Positions 46,006 through 58,700 of a DNA stretch of 64,000 bases are shown one piece after another; within the stretch, counting starts at the first letter, position 1; each line of letters opens with the position of its first letter. The notes beneath the pieces were generated by a model. The model did not search any database and was not told the origin of the DNA. It saw only the letters and a list, made by a program, of their open reading frames with translations. A program made the position numbers and the translations under genes. The DNA is from Nageia nagi (Eukaryota > Pinophyta): the NCBI GenBank assembly GCA_050084985.1, contig JBITNC010000002.1, forward strand, positions 10,912,001 to 10,976,000, in the 5' to 3' direction.

Positions 46006-46109
46006 ACTTAATATGTTGACGATGCATGCTAAGGTCATCTTCCTATTAAAACCTCAAGCTATTTATAAATGTTAATACAAACATTGTCTCTTCCTAAAAC
46101 TCCATTTTG

Positions 46110-46283
46110 TCTCAATGGTTGGTTGAGTTGGTCATGTGTTGACCCTAGTACGATTTGTGTCTCATGTTCGATTCCCAATACGAAACATATATGTTATGTA
46201 TTGGCTCATTACAATCGTCCCATAGACCGTTGTTGGTCTCTCGTGGACATTAATATACTTTCTTTATTCTTTCTTTTCATGAC
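46110..46283 (+). mobile_element. tRNA-derived SINE
   Basis: TGGTTGAGTTGG (46120-46131) fits the pol III A box TRGYNNARNNGG at every position. GTTCGATTCC (46166-46175) is an intact B-box core, spaced as in tRNA genes. A unique body with GTTGGTCTCTCGTGGACATT and a T-rich end (TTTCTTTATTCTTTCTTTTC) follows. Two more copies, one partial, lie at 30062-30222 and 16822-16866. The tRNA cloverleaf itself is not intact, so it is not a tRNA gene. Confidence 0.75.
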
Positions 46284-46983
46284 TTAATTAAGCACCTAAA
46301 AATTGTGGAGGAATGAAAAACTTTTAAGAAATTTTGAAGATGCATAGGCTAGATTCATATCCTTGTACTATAGGACATTGGTAAGGACATCTATTATAGA
46401 AATGGCCACGGCATTTCCTCTTCATATGAAAAGAAATAAAAACTTGTCAAGATTGTAGTCTGCTCCTCTAGTTAAAATCAGTTGACTTTTTGGCACTAGC
46501 AAAACTTGGAATCACATTCTTAAGTACCATCAATTGCGAGCGTAAATGACCTTCCACATAAAGAATTCAATTAAGGCACATGAGTAGAAGAATTGAAGGT
46601 AAAATGTAAAATTTAAATAGATCAAATATATTGGCCTATTCAGTTGGTAAATTATGCACAATTCACCTTAGAATAAGATATCAAAGAAAGTAATAATGTT
46701 TTAAACACGTCCTGCCAACTTGTGAGAGTAATTAGATAATTAGAATGATGGGAAAAAGTCCATGCACAAGAAATTGGTTTAAGCAGTGGTATGAAAAATT
46801 CCAAATAACATGTAATGAACGATTCAATTGCTTTGCAGACTCCTCTTTGTGCTCTTTGACCCTTTTGTACTGTAGGTATTGCATAATCACAACCAATGCC
46901 TTCAAATACAAGACCAGCATACAGATAAGCTTCTTAACTCTCTTTACAAAAACTGAAGATTTGTATAGGGAAATTTATAAATG
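46284..46983. other. Spacer downstream of the WD40 gene
   Basis: No gene recognised. The part nearest 46983 is expected to be the 3' UTR of the minus-strand WD40 gene. Confidence 0.4.
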
Positions 46984-49900
46984 CTATTCAAACACTAACA
47001 CATCCCCATTCCAGCTGCAGGATGCAACCACCGATGGTATTAATGGATGGTAAACAACATCTGTACAGGCATGTCCATATGCTGGGATCTGCCTTAGAAG
47101 TTTCGAAGATTTATAGCTATAGAAATAAATAGATCCATCTGCTGAACCAGTTGCAAGCAATTCACCATCCTGACTGAAGTTACATCGAATTGGAAAACCT
47201 GAAACGCTGTGCTCCTCATACCGTTTGTACTTGTTCAACTTAAATGGTGGATTAGATGAGAAAATTGCAATATAGTTCCCATTTGACTGAGCAACAAAGG
47301 TAGATTCAATTGGATGGTAGCGTATACAGGGGCAAGTATATGCTTCCACGTAAACCTGATAAAGCACAAAATATTTCAGGATGCAGTGGTGACAAATCTA
47401 ACTCCTTTGCACAGAAACTGTTCAAGGTACCTTATTCTATAATCTCCTAAATGTAGACTGAACATGATTGAAGCACAAAGAAGAATTTCTTGACTTACTT
47501 GATTTGACAAAGGAGCTTGAGTCCTAACATCCCAAACAACAATAGATTTCTCACTGGAATTTGTCTGGGAAACATCACAGGAGGAGACAAAATGCTTTCC
47601 ATCATAGCTGAAATCTGTATCCATGATTGGGCCAAGACCCCTCAAATATTCACTACTTATCTTGTTGGCTCTAATGTCCCAAAGCCTTAAAGTACCCTTT
47701 GCTCCACCTGCTAAAAATAGATGGCACTCTTGTGGATGAAATTTTACAACACTTACAATTTGTTCGTCAGAAAACTCTTGTATTTGACTACCCGACTCCA
47801 CATCTGTGAGTCGACAAGTTCGGTCATATCCACATGTAAGTAAATGAAGTCCTTGCTTTGACCACTGAAGATCTTTGACTGCTGCATTATGATGGGTTAG
47901 CATACGAGCTTTATGGAGGCCCTCTCCATTCCAAACATTCCAGATGTAGGCTATATGATCCATTCCTGCCGAAGCAAGAAGATGTCCTGCAAAACTGCAA
48001 CTTATTAAAACATTCCAGAGCAATATTCAGAGCAATTTCTACTATTAAGCTCAAAAAAATGTACTCTCTAAATAGATATAGGTGTAGGTTGAAGAAATAA
48101 TAGAATTTTCTTAAGCTTCTTTCCATGTGTGACTTAGGAATTGAAGTGAGCCTCGTCTTAGGTGCAAAACTTCATGAAAAATAAGCAATAATGAACATTA
48201 GATTGATTTTGATTCTGAAAATGATGTTATTGACATAAAAAAGTTAAACCACATTCATTGCACGTTTCCAAAAGCAAAGCAAACATGGATCACTTCAATC
48301 TTGTTAACATTTTGCATACAAAAAATCAAATTTGTTTTAATCCTGTATTTCACTCATTAAAAACAAGTGATGCCAAATGTCAATTTGATGATAACTGGAG
48401 ACAGACAAAAATTGCATTTTGCTTGTTCGAGATGATTTTATTTAAGTGACTATCTTGATTTAGATAAAAATGCAAATTTGGGCCCACTTGAAGCTTTTTG
48501 AACAAACTTAAGCAATATCTCCTGATTTAGCATTATCTTAGTTACACATCAGCCTAGGTGGGTTCACCTATGTGAACTTAAAATTAGATGTCTCGGTCTA
48601 CATAAAGCAAAAGTAAAAGACTCATTTGAATATATCGGGATCGCACTTCCAAAGTGTTGCACACACTCCTGCTCTCAGAAAGGGTTCAACATTAGTATCT
48701 ACTGCAAGACTGATCATATTCTTCTCAGTATTTTGAATTTTCCTTGAGACGAATTCATAGGTACTGAAGCACATTTTTGCCAACCAACTCCACAACCATG
48801 CAAAAAGCTGCAAGCTGCATCAATTGGAGGCCGTCACAACCCAAAAATCTGTGAATTCAAGGACGTGGGATTTTTAGACCCTACATCCTAGAACATGGAT
48901 GCTTTGGGACCTCCATCCCAGAACATGAGCAATTTGGTCCCTAAGTTAGATTGAACCCAAACCAATCCTAAGAGTTGATTGCAACCAATATAGCACAAGT
49001 TCATTTGTTCGCTCAACAATGCAAGAATTCGTCCTCCAAGGTCACAAGCTGTCTGCCAGCCTACCTCCACTCTGCAAATTCAAGATAAATCTTCTCATGT
49101 AAATTTGTGTGATCCTAATTGCTACATCATGTAATGCATATTTGCCATTATTTTATTCTTCATTCAATAGACATAAATAAATTGTACATATTTTAATATG
49201 TTCTTTATATTATGTCCACAGTAAATGTAGAAACTTAAATTTGTATTTTTGTTATTTAAAATGTATTTATTTTTAAGTGTTTTATTTGATTTATCTAAAG
49301 TATCAATTTTGGACCCACTTGGGGTCAATTTTTAGAAATTAATTTATGTAATACCTTTTAATTCACATTACCTCATGTACACGTTAGCCTAGGTGCTCTC
49401 ACCTAGGTGAATTGAAAATTAGACTTTCCCAAGTATACAAAACAAGAGCAAAAGCTGATTGGATATATACAGAAATTTCCAAAAAGACATAACAAAAAAT
49501 GTATTTTGGAAATTCATAAGAAAGTGCTCTAACACTAATATCTTTTGCAAGACTGACCTACACTCTCCAACGCTTTTTCTGAAGTCTCATTTGTAAGTAC
49601 CACAACAAAAAATCACAAAGGGATCATCCAAACCGTGCAGAGCATTGCAAAACCCATCAGCCAACAGTCTTCACATGCCAGAACAATGCCAGACCTAGAG
49701 TGCAGTCACTCTAGGACCTTAGCCCGAAAACATGAGCAATCGGGTACCTGCCCTAGATTGACCACGAACCAGTTCGAGAAGCAAATTTTGGATAAGCATA
49801 GCATAGATCTATGGTCCATTTGCTACATAACACTAGGATTCATCCTCCAAGAACACAAGTTATCTATCAACCTACCTCTAATTCTCCAACTACAGATAAG

Positions 49901-52900
49901 CCTTCTCTATATCTCCATTGTAAATACTGTGTAATTCTAGTTATTCAATTATACATTGCATTTAACTATTAATCTAATTTTCATTTCATGGACACAATTA
50001 ATTGTATGTATTTAATACAATGTTCTCTTTTTTGTGTCTACAGTAACAAAGACTCACATCCTGTAATATAACTTTGTTAAAGTATCAAATTAAGCAGGGA
50101 CTAGGACATTGACAATAGGAAACTACAAAAACTGGGAATAGCTATCTTAAGACACAAAAGAAATGAAACTTGTTTTCTCTGTAACAAGATACAGCCGCTA
50201 CATAGAAATTACAACACACAAACACCACAGATTCCTTATATTAATACAGTATATATAACAAAATAGTTTACTTAAGGAGTCTTCACTACTTCAGACCCTT
50301 GAAACAAGTATTGCACTTGGATCAAGCAGTATTCCAACTTTCTGCTTTCCTCCAAAATTATTTTCCTTTGTCGTCTCACCACCTACTTATAGCTTCAGCT
50401 TCATCATAAAGGCAAGATTGCCTACTGTCTGATACACAACCTCTAAAGTAACTGTCAAATTACTTTCTGATACGCAACCTCTAAAGCAACGGCCAAATTA
50501 CTGTTTGATACATCATTACAAGTAGGGGCATAAGACCAATTGCAACGACAAATGAAAATAGCAAAGGGAGACACAGTTTGGTAAGCACCAAAGTGTACCT
50601 GAACATTCCTATTATATAGAAATTCAAACAAGAAAGGAAAGAGCTGTTAACCTTCAACATCATGGGGCATCTTCCAGCTCTCGCCTGCAGGTCAGGCAGT
50701 CTCAACAAATCTGTATCACCAACTTGTATTTTTATCATCCTTGGATGTTAGGAAAGCCCCAAGAGGTTGCTGCACACCCTTCTAGCATAATCCAGCTGTA
50801 TCAGTTCATTCCTGGCCACTCTCAAATGAGCATTACATTATCAGATCTTATATCGGTTTCTTTGGGACACTTGTTGATGACCACTTCTACCACCCAGCAT
50901 TCCACCCTTGCTTTTCAAAACAAATTCTGCATCACGGTTTGGCTTTGTCATTTTTTATCTTGTTCTTACTTGATTTTAGAGCCACTATTTAAGCTCAAAC
51001 AGTTTTTTTAGTTAAAAAATGTGACCCGTGTGATTTGTTCAGCAAGTTTTGATGACCATTTGTCTTTGATGGTCAATTGATTCAACTCCTAGAAGTCAAG
51101 ACACAAACTTCAAGATCCACCCTTCTTCCTACCAATAAGATTAGGTTTGAGAAGAGGTTAGTTTTTAGTTGGATGAATCTGACATTCAAAAATTGATTGA
51201 CAATCTTCTCAATCTCATTCTTTTGGTTATATGGATAACGATAACATTTGATGTTTGGATGGAGGCTTTCTGGAATCAAGTGAATCTAGGGATATTGTTG
51301 CCTGATTGGAGGCAGCTCAATTGGTTCTACAAATAGTTTATTGTACTTGGTGAGGATTGTCTGCGTGTTTGGCTGAAGTTCCACTATTGAGGCTAACACT
51401 ACCTCCATCTAACATAATTGTGCCACCACTCAATGATGACCCTTCTTGAGAAGTTTCTCCATGTGATGTGAGGAGACAATCTGTTGGGAGTCTGCTTACA
51501 TACAATTAAGCGTGTGAGATTTTCCTTCATCTTTAAATTGCATACATAGTTTAAAGAAATCCCACAATATTGGGCCAAATGTTCTCAACCATTGCCATAC
51601 TAGGGCCAAGTCACATCCCTCCAACTGAAGGGCATAAAAGTTGGATTGTTGCTAATGATTAGTTGAGCATTGCGAAATTTAGCCCCATAAGGCATTTTTT
51701 GCCATTTGCTAACATTACATGAAATTTTTTACTACAATAGCAAAGCAATTGACCTTTTTTGCTAACTCAAGGTCAATGAAGTTATATGTGCTCCTTGAAT
51801 GTAAAAGCAAAAATATTTTGTGACTTTTAATGTACCCCACAACCTTCATCGTTTGTGGAGATGTGATTTCCTCCAAGATGTGTACTAAAATCTCTAGGAT
51901 ATCCTCTACATATGATTGTTCTTTTGGTTTTTCAATCAGTTCTTGCTCTACTTTGGGTTGTGACATGCTTCCCTCATTGGTCATATCACAAGATGGGTTA
52001 GCTTCCATATTGAGCACATATATTCTCCATTCATTACATTTGTGACTTGAAGAACTTTTTTGTCACAATTGTAACAAAATCCTTTGGATATCCTTGGCAC
52101 CATTTCATCAAGTGATAATTGCCTTATCATTGGCGGTTTAAGCATAGTTGTGAAGGGTTGTGGGCAAGTGGCCGTACATTGCACATTGTACTTTCCTTTG
52201 ACAGGCTTGTCCAAGCTTACTACTTTCATCCAATTGTCAATGTTGAAGAGTTGTACCTCAACTTTGATATCTTCTTGTAGAAACAACTCTTGAAAAAGCT
52301 ATCAAGTAGATTAGTTTCTATGGCGAGATTCTCAAATGTCGTCTAATAGTACTTAACAATGCCTATTTCATGTGATTTGATCAAAAGCACCAACAGAATC
52401 TCAAATTCACTTGCTTGAACCAGATGAGAAGTTCATTTGTGAATTGATTCTAGAGAGTGAGTGATGCATCTTTTGTAATTATTGATACCAATGATTGGCC
52501 CCATGGTTGAGACAAAATGTTGCCAAATAGATCCATTGGCTATATTGAGTTTAGTGGAGTTCAACAATTGCATAGCTTTAATTAATCAACTCTAGAAATC
52601 TATGCCATCAAATGTTGAGAAATCAATCTTTGGTAACCTGGTCATATTTGTGGAGGTATTCATGCTTGAAGAATTTCTCTTACCCCCATGTTCTACATCT
52701 GGTTCCCGTCCGATGCCCTTTTATTTATTAAGGATAACTCTTGTGATATACTATCATGGGCAACTTGAAAGTCATTCCTCAATTCGATGCAAGCAAGTAT
52801 CCATTCTTGTTTCAAGGAGCATACTAATTTTTTTAATATTTTATGCTTTGCTAGTGTATCACAGGCTTATACTCAAAGACCATACAAGGTGAATTGGATA

Positions 52901-55740
52901 ATATTAGATTTAGGAGTATGCATTCTTTGCAATCCTCTGATATAAAATGGGAATCAATAAATAGTAATCAGCCTAATATTTTGGGGTATTCAGCAATGAG
53001 TAAGGGTTTTTTGCTCCTAGTCGTACTATCCATAGTTTCTCAAGTACACAAGGGTGATCTTGTTGGGTGTTGTTTTGGATGTACTGCTAAAAACGACAAG
53101 GCAATGGGTTTCATAGAGCTAGGTTTCAACATATTTTCTTAAGGGATCTCTCAATATATGCACACCTCATTTCACATGGAACTTTATAGGTTGATGTTCT
53201 TAGCCAATAACAATAGATCCTCCATGAAATTTTAAAACTCTTAAAACAAGGTTTCCAGCACATTACTTGTGCAAAAAAGAAAGAAAATATACGAAAGTAA
53301 CTTGTGAGTGGAAAAAAAATCTATACAAATTCCAGCCTTGGAAAGAGCTCTAATGCCACTTGTGGTGACACTTCAAGACCATTAAAAAATCAATTCTGCA
53401 ACTTCCAAGATTTAGAAGCTTTGGCCTTCTTATCGACATAGTCAACTTGAAAGGATTTGGTTTAGAGTCTTAGACCTGCATGGGCACTAGGAACTTGGCT
53501 ATAAAAACAATTTTAGCATAAATGTAAAGATAATTAGAAAGGATAGTGTTAAAAAGCCAGAAAAATATATTGTAGAAAAGTGAAATTGAACATAGTAATA
53601 GATATATAAAATAAGACTAACAACACATAGCATTTTTCTTTTATTTTGCATGCCTTTTCGAGGGGTCAACCTCCAAGTACGAGTCAACTCAATACGAATT
53701 ATACACTAACCTCCTTAACCTTATATAAGAGAATATTTAAAGTAGTATATTCTGTTACACACCTTTCTTACATGTGCCCTATATTCCATTATATAATATG
53801 CTCTTGCATCCATTGTTATTCTACCCCTATATTCCCTTATAATAAGATATGGCATGTATCCCTCCTTTAAAATAGTGATTGACATGTGTTCGCCCATGTA
53901 ATCCCTTTTGAATGTGATATAAAATGGGTAACAATATGCCCATTTTATTGGCAAGGCATTTGAGGCCTACTATGCTTATAGATTTACAAGGACCATAAGT
54001 AAACCGAAGTCTTTGAAAGATAAGATTCAATCTGCAAGCCATTTAAACATGTAAATATCTAGCCATGGAGAATACAATGAAGTGGTAGAAGCTAAAACTT
54101 TCATCAGAGACAAAACAGAGTACTGATAGGTTTGTTTATGAAAACATTATTTCAAGGCTTGGGTTCCTGCTTCCATTCTCAAATAAGTCACTTTGTGAAG
54201 ATATGAGGTAAAAACTGAACATAAAGCACACTCAATCAAATGCCCATTGCATGCAAATCTAGCAAGCAGAAGCAACAAATAAGGCATCTACCAGTAATGT
54301 TTACATAAATAGCATACAACAGACTTATTAGCTCAAATCTTTCTATCATATGTATATGCAGAATGATGTTTTCCAAGTTTATTAACTATACAACACAACA
54401 TAGAAAGTCTACTGGAACAAGACAGATCGGCTCTAATACCTTGTTTAACGCCACTGCTCAACCGGCATATTTAATGGAATACATAAGCAAGGTTTTCAAG
54501 TGAAACACACAGGCCTACTTAAAGGAAAACCAAGCTCCAGAGCAAGAAGACCAATAGTCTTGCTTCAGATGGAGAGAAGAAAATGCAAACCTCACATAGT
54601 ACAACCAGCAAAGATCGAGGCCTTTATGCAATTTCTGTTATTAGTTAGACGAATCTTGGTCCTAGTTTTTACGAAGAGAAATAATTAAATTTCCCAAAAG
54701 TTATGGAGAAAAAATGAGCGATAACAAAGATGCAAATTTCTGTCTAATGGAGCTTAAACGGTGCAAATCTTAGGAGGCTTTTGAACCATCAAAGACTTGG
54801 CATAAAACATGGCAAAAACTAGGTTCATACAAGCTTGTAAATCACATATTTCTTAAAAAGGGACCAAAAGTTACAGGTAGGCAAAGACTCCAAATTTGAT
54901 TAAAAACTTAACGAAAGTTTTGCGAAACTTTATCTTTTCAGTCAAATGCAAGCATTCAATTCGTCAGACTTCTTGAAGGTTACTTACTCAAATGTGAATA
55001 TTGATTTCTACAGAATCCATGAATTTACTTATGAGTACTTTGTCAAACTTGGCAGAGTTCTGTTACAATTCAAAAAAAATTGATAAAAACATATTTGATA
55101 TGCATAGGTGACAAATATAACTTAAACTAACAACTTTCAAACTCATTTGATTAAACTACATTCTCACTTACCATGAGTTGGGGACCATTGCACAGCATTC
55201 ACAGCTTTTGTGTGACCTTCCAGTTTTATTGATTGCCCTTTTGGTATCCTGCTATGATGTGCATTACCCTCTCCATAATGCCTCAGCTGTGCTTGGATCC
55301 GAGAGGGCAGCTTTAAATCAGCAATGCTACCAACAACTGAAATGCCCACAAAAATAAATATCCCATACTCAAATTAATATCAACAGATTTGCAAAGAACG
55401 TTTCAAGGAGCATCCAACCAGGAATGGGAGCTTTGGGTTCAAGTCCTGATCATATATAGAAAGAAAAAAGCTGAGGATAAAAACCTGGATTTTGGGTGCA
55501 CTGAAGATCAGAATTTGATATTTGTGATGTGCGCTCTCGCTTTGAAATATATCTACCAACTGATGCATAATTATTATATGCCTCGCTCTCATTGAATTTT
55601 TTTTCTTGCCACAATTTTCTTCTCTTTGGATTTTCTTGTGCGCTTGGGTAGGACGTATAAGTATGATTTTGATGGGGTTGTGATTGATTTTCAGCTTGAG
55701 TATCGTCATCATCTGAATATGCAACTCGCAATAAATCCAT
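46984..55740 (-). CDS. WDR25: WD40-repeat protein, WDR25 / CDC40-like (4 exons, 426 aa)
   Basis: Exons (minus): 55740-55485, 55336-55172, 47986-47499, 47355-46984. Every intron has GT/AG ends (GTTTTTAT, GTAAGTGA and GTAAGTCA; acceptors ATTTCAG, TTTGCAG, TTATCAG). Lengths 256, 165, 488 and 372 nt join in frame to 427 codons including the stop. The N terminus (MDLLRVAYSDDDD) is acidic, followed by a Lys/Arg patch (ENPKRRKLW) and GRYISKRER. WD40 repeats start at about residue 124 (LEGHTKAVNAVQWSP; LASAGMDHIAYIWN; LTCGYDRTCRLTD; GGAKGTLRLWDIRA; KSIVVWDVRTQAP) and run to the end (LATGSADGSIYFYSY; ASCSWNGDVLVFE). This is the plant WDR25 family, related to the splicing factor CDC40/PRP17; function in plants is not well defined. 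The ATG has a good context (CCCATGGA). All four exons are open, so the gene appears functional. Confidence 0.9.
48460..50040. repeat. Diverged tandem duplication, period about 830 bp
   Basis: Blocks recur in the same order: 'gggcccacttg' (48480) and 'ggacccacttgggg' (49313); 'cagcctaggtg' (48549) and 'tagcctaggtg' (49386), each followed by a CACCTA.GTGAA.T.AAAATTAGA block; 'gcaagactgatc' and 'gcaagactgacc'; 'aacatgagcaat' (48921 and 49730). Confidence 0.7.
50428..50513. repeat. 38-bp tandem repeat, 2.3 units
   Basis: TCTGATAC.CAACCTCTAAAG starts at 50428 and 50466, with a third partial start (TTTGATAC) at 50504; the period is exactly 38. Confidence 0.85.
51050..53346 (-). pseudogene. Ty3/Gypsy gag-protease-RT remnant in intron 2
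   Basis: Minus strand, in order: gag remains (about 52600-52300); a gag end with RQLSLDEMVPRISKGFCYNC (52150-52080), a nucleocapsid knuckle of which only the first two Cys survive; protease at about 51850-51760 (VVGYIKSHKIFLLLHSRSTY, where the catalytic DSGST has become HSRST, then NFIDLELAKKVNCF); a linker with WQWLRTFGPILWDFF near 51590-51545; and the RT entry (FVEPIELPPIRQ; YRYPYNQKNEIEKIVNQFL; FSNLILLVGRR) to about 51090. RT core, RNase H and integrase are absent. Stops throughout. Confidence 0.85.
53347..53358 (-). promoter_or_regulatory. Primer binding site of the intronic Gypsy element
   Basis: The minus strand reads TGGCATTAGAGC, two changes from the tRNA-iMet site TGGTATCAGAGC. It is preceded by TGTCACCACA, which would be the end of a 5' LTR beginning at 53361. 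The LTR's outer end could not be fixed. Confidence 0.65.
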
Positions 55741-58700
55741 GGGACTTTTTGGCTTTGGCTAGTCAATCAAATCCAACAGTCGTATATCCGATCAATGTTC
55801 AACATAAAAGTCCAGTGAAGGAAATGAAGTGTGCAATATCCCAACCCCATAACATGTAAGACCCCCCGGTAGTTAGATACTGAGACACCATGGGAACTCA
55901 AAATTTAGAGCCTGCTACTCCCTTCGGACCTTGGTTCGTTCTTTAAAGCTTTTTCATTACTTGTGTATTTAACCACTAGCATCAAAGTGTAGCATCTAAA
56001 CTTAATATACCAAATGGAATGTCATGCACATATTAAATATCAAAACTAATCTATTTTCAATATGGACAACCATAACCATTAACTCCTATTTGATCTCCTC
56101 TACACAACCGTCAAACTCTCTTATGCCTATTTTGCTTAATATTTTGAACACACTTCAAATTATTCGACATGGATAGTATACTTCATGAATTACATTTGAC
56201 CATGTTTTGAGTAAGTCATGTGCTCACCTCCATCACAAGTATGGACACCCTATACCTCTTATATGAGGTTTGATGGTCGCTTCCCCTCCATAGATGCCAC
56301 TTTTCATCTCCTATATTATACTCGAGCCAACACTTTACTATGGATTCAATTTTGTGAATTTAGAGCTCTCTATTTCCATTGTATACCCTTTTACTTTTTA
56401 TCTTCATTTTTATGTTTGCATATCTATCAAAATCAATCATGCAAATACTCATTTTGATTTCCTCATACATCTAAATCTCTCTTTCTTCCTTAATAATCCC
56501 TATATCTCAAGTTCATCCATGGCTTCTTGCTATCAAAGGTGTTAAACAATCTTCTTCAATCTGAGTGCACAAAAACCCTTCAATTTTTTTGAGATCAAGC
56601 CAAACATCTCCTAACAACAACATTAAGCCAAAGTAGAAGTCAATTTTTAAAATTGATGGAATTTATAGAATTCAATTTTTTAGTTGAGAAACAACACGTG
56701 TTATGGCTCCATAAAACATTCTTATGATAGGTATTGAGGAAAATAGTAGGTATAAAGTGATTTTTTGGTTATATACTATTTATTTCAACTATTACATATC
56801 TTTTATTTTATTTTATACTTTAAATGGAATGAGGATTGATCAAACCATGAGAAACCAATTTTAGAGAGGAAGCTCTTAAATACTATTACTAATGATATAT
56901 TGTTTGAAATGTTTTGCAAGCTATTAATCATATGAAGGAGGTATTTACCTAAACCCATCTCTTTTGAATGTAGGAAATTAAGATAAGAACAAGATTTTGT
57001 TGTGTTATGTTATCTATTTTTGTGTGTAGGAATACAAAATTAAAAAGTCTCAAATATTAAAAATCAAATTTGAATCACTTTTGGATAAGAAAGCAAAGTA
57101 AGAAAATGTGTGAAACTTTTTTGAGGCTTTAAGAAAATATGTACATGATTTCTTAAAGATAGAGAAGCACCAAAGTTGTCATAGATAAAATAGAAGGCAA
57201 GTTATAAGGATATCAACTTTATCTATATTTGTTTAAATTTATCTTATGTTTTAGGATTTTATCCCCTTTTATACTTTTAACTTTATTTGTGATTGCTCAT
57301 TTTGTTTATTTCTAACATTTTACCATAGGGCTAACATTTTATTTAATCAAAATTAATCTTTCTTTTTAAGCATTTATTTCCTTCACTTGTTGGTAAGAAT
57401 ACTTAAAATTTTTAAGTACATAAAATATCTAAACCTCAAAAAAAAAAAAACATATCATATTTAAAAAAAAAAGAGAGACTGAAATTTTGTATGCTTTCCT
57501 CTTACACCACAAGGTGATATGGAGGATGAATAGAACCTAAAGTATCCTCTTCAATAAATGAATAATGATTCACACACACAAATTTTCTTTAAAGCAATAA
57601 CATATTAAGAAGAAATCAAGATTTATGTATACGCTCTCTCACATTAAAGTTGATCTTGAGGATCAACAACATCCTTAATTTCTACGTAAATGAACATTTT
57701 ATTTTACATGAGCATATACTCGTTCAAGGTTTATGTATGCTCTTCCCTTGTATTTAAAGATAATCTTGGGAATTAAAAAAAAAAAAATTGATTTCCCTTA
57801 TATCTTAGATATAGCTACTTGAATTGTATCATTGAGAGTTATCATTACCTCTTAGATTTGATCACTAAGAGACCAATTTAGGCTAGAGACTATGTGTTGA
57901 TAATCTATAAAAATTGAAAAGGAACATGTTACTATGATGGACCATAATAACCATATGATGTTAGGGGAAGAACCCCAATACTCACACCATAGATAACACT
58001 CTCATAATACAATTTGGTCCCCATGTACCTTTGGGTGTTTATAGGACTTCGTATAAGACATTAAGATGAAATTAACATTAACAACCATATTCTACCTAGC
58101 ATGTGATACAGTAAAAAATACTACTTTGGGGAGATCACTCCATTGAACTTATTGAATAGTTTGATAATGTGGTTAGGGATGGTGTGACCACCCTAGTTAG
58201 TGCTATGAAATTATTGGATCGAGTAGCATTTTAAGTGATTCAAATAGTATTCTTGGAGTCACATGCTAGTCAATCCCTATCCTAGATTATTTATCCTATT
58301 CTATCACTTATAATTATGTTATTAAAAAATAAATAAAATATTTTTGAAACACCAAGCATAAAGTTTAATTTTGACCTCTTAACCATCACATTAACACAAA
58401 CAGCCCTCTATATTTTTTACATAATAATATTTTGAAACCTTTTTTTACATCTATAAAAGTGGGTAGATGATTATTACTAACTATATTAAATTTGAAAAAT
58501 CACTTACATGTTTTCTTAGATAAGATAGTTTTCACAAATTTGGACCAATTCCACACTATCCTATAGTCCTAACCTATAGTTAATTAATACGAGAGTCATT
58601 CCCTTCTACCAATTAGTCAAACATGTAGGTATTTGCTACATAAGATTATTCATCCCAACAAAGGAAATATGTTCCTCTAATCCTTCCCATAAATGACCCT

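Larger units (their letters stand above)
47987..55171 (-). other. Intron 2 of the WD40 gene (7.2 kb, repeat-filled)
   Basis: Bounded by GTAAGTGAG at 55171 and TTTTGCAG at 47987. It holds a diverged tandem duplication (48460-50040), a 38-bp tandem repeat (50428-50513) and a Gypsy remnant (51050-53358) in the same sense as the gene. The stretches 47987-48460 and 53360-55171 show no recognisable feature apart from the possible Gypsy LTR next to 53361. Long, element-filled introns are typical of conifers. Confidence 0.85.

Noticed and set aside
46110-46180. A tRNA gene
   Set aside because: A and B boxes are present, but the acceptor stem and cloverleaf are not, and the unit has a SINE body and T-rich tail with further copies in the window.
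52602-53142. Two + strand frames (96 and 82 residues)
   Set aside because: They lie antisense to the gag region of the intronic Gypsy remnant and show no domain.
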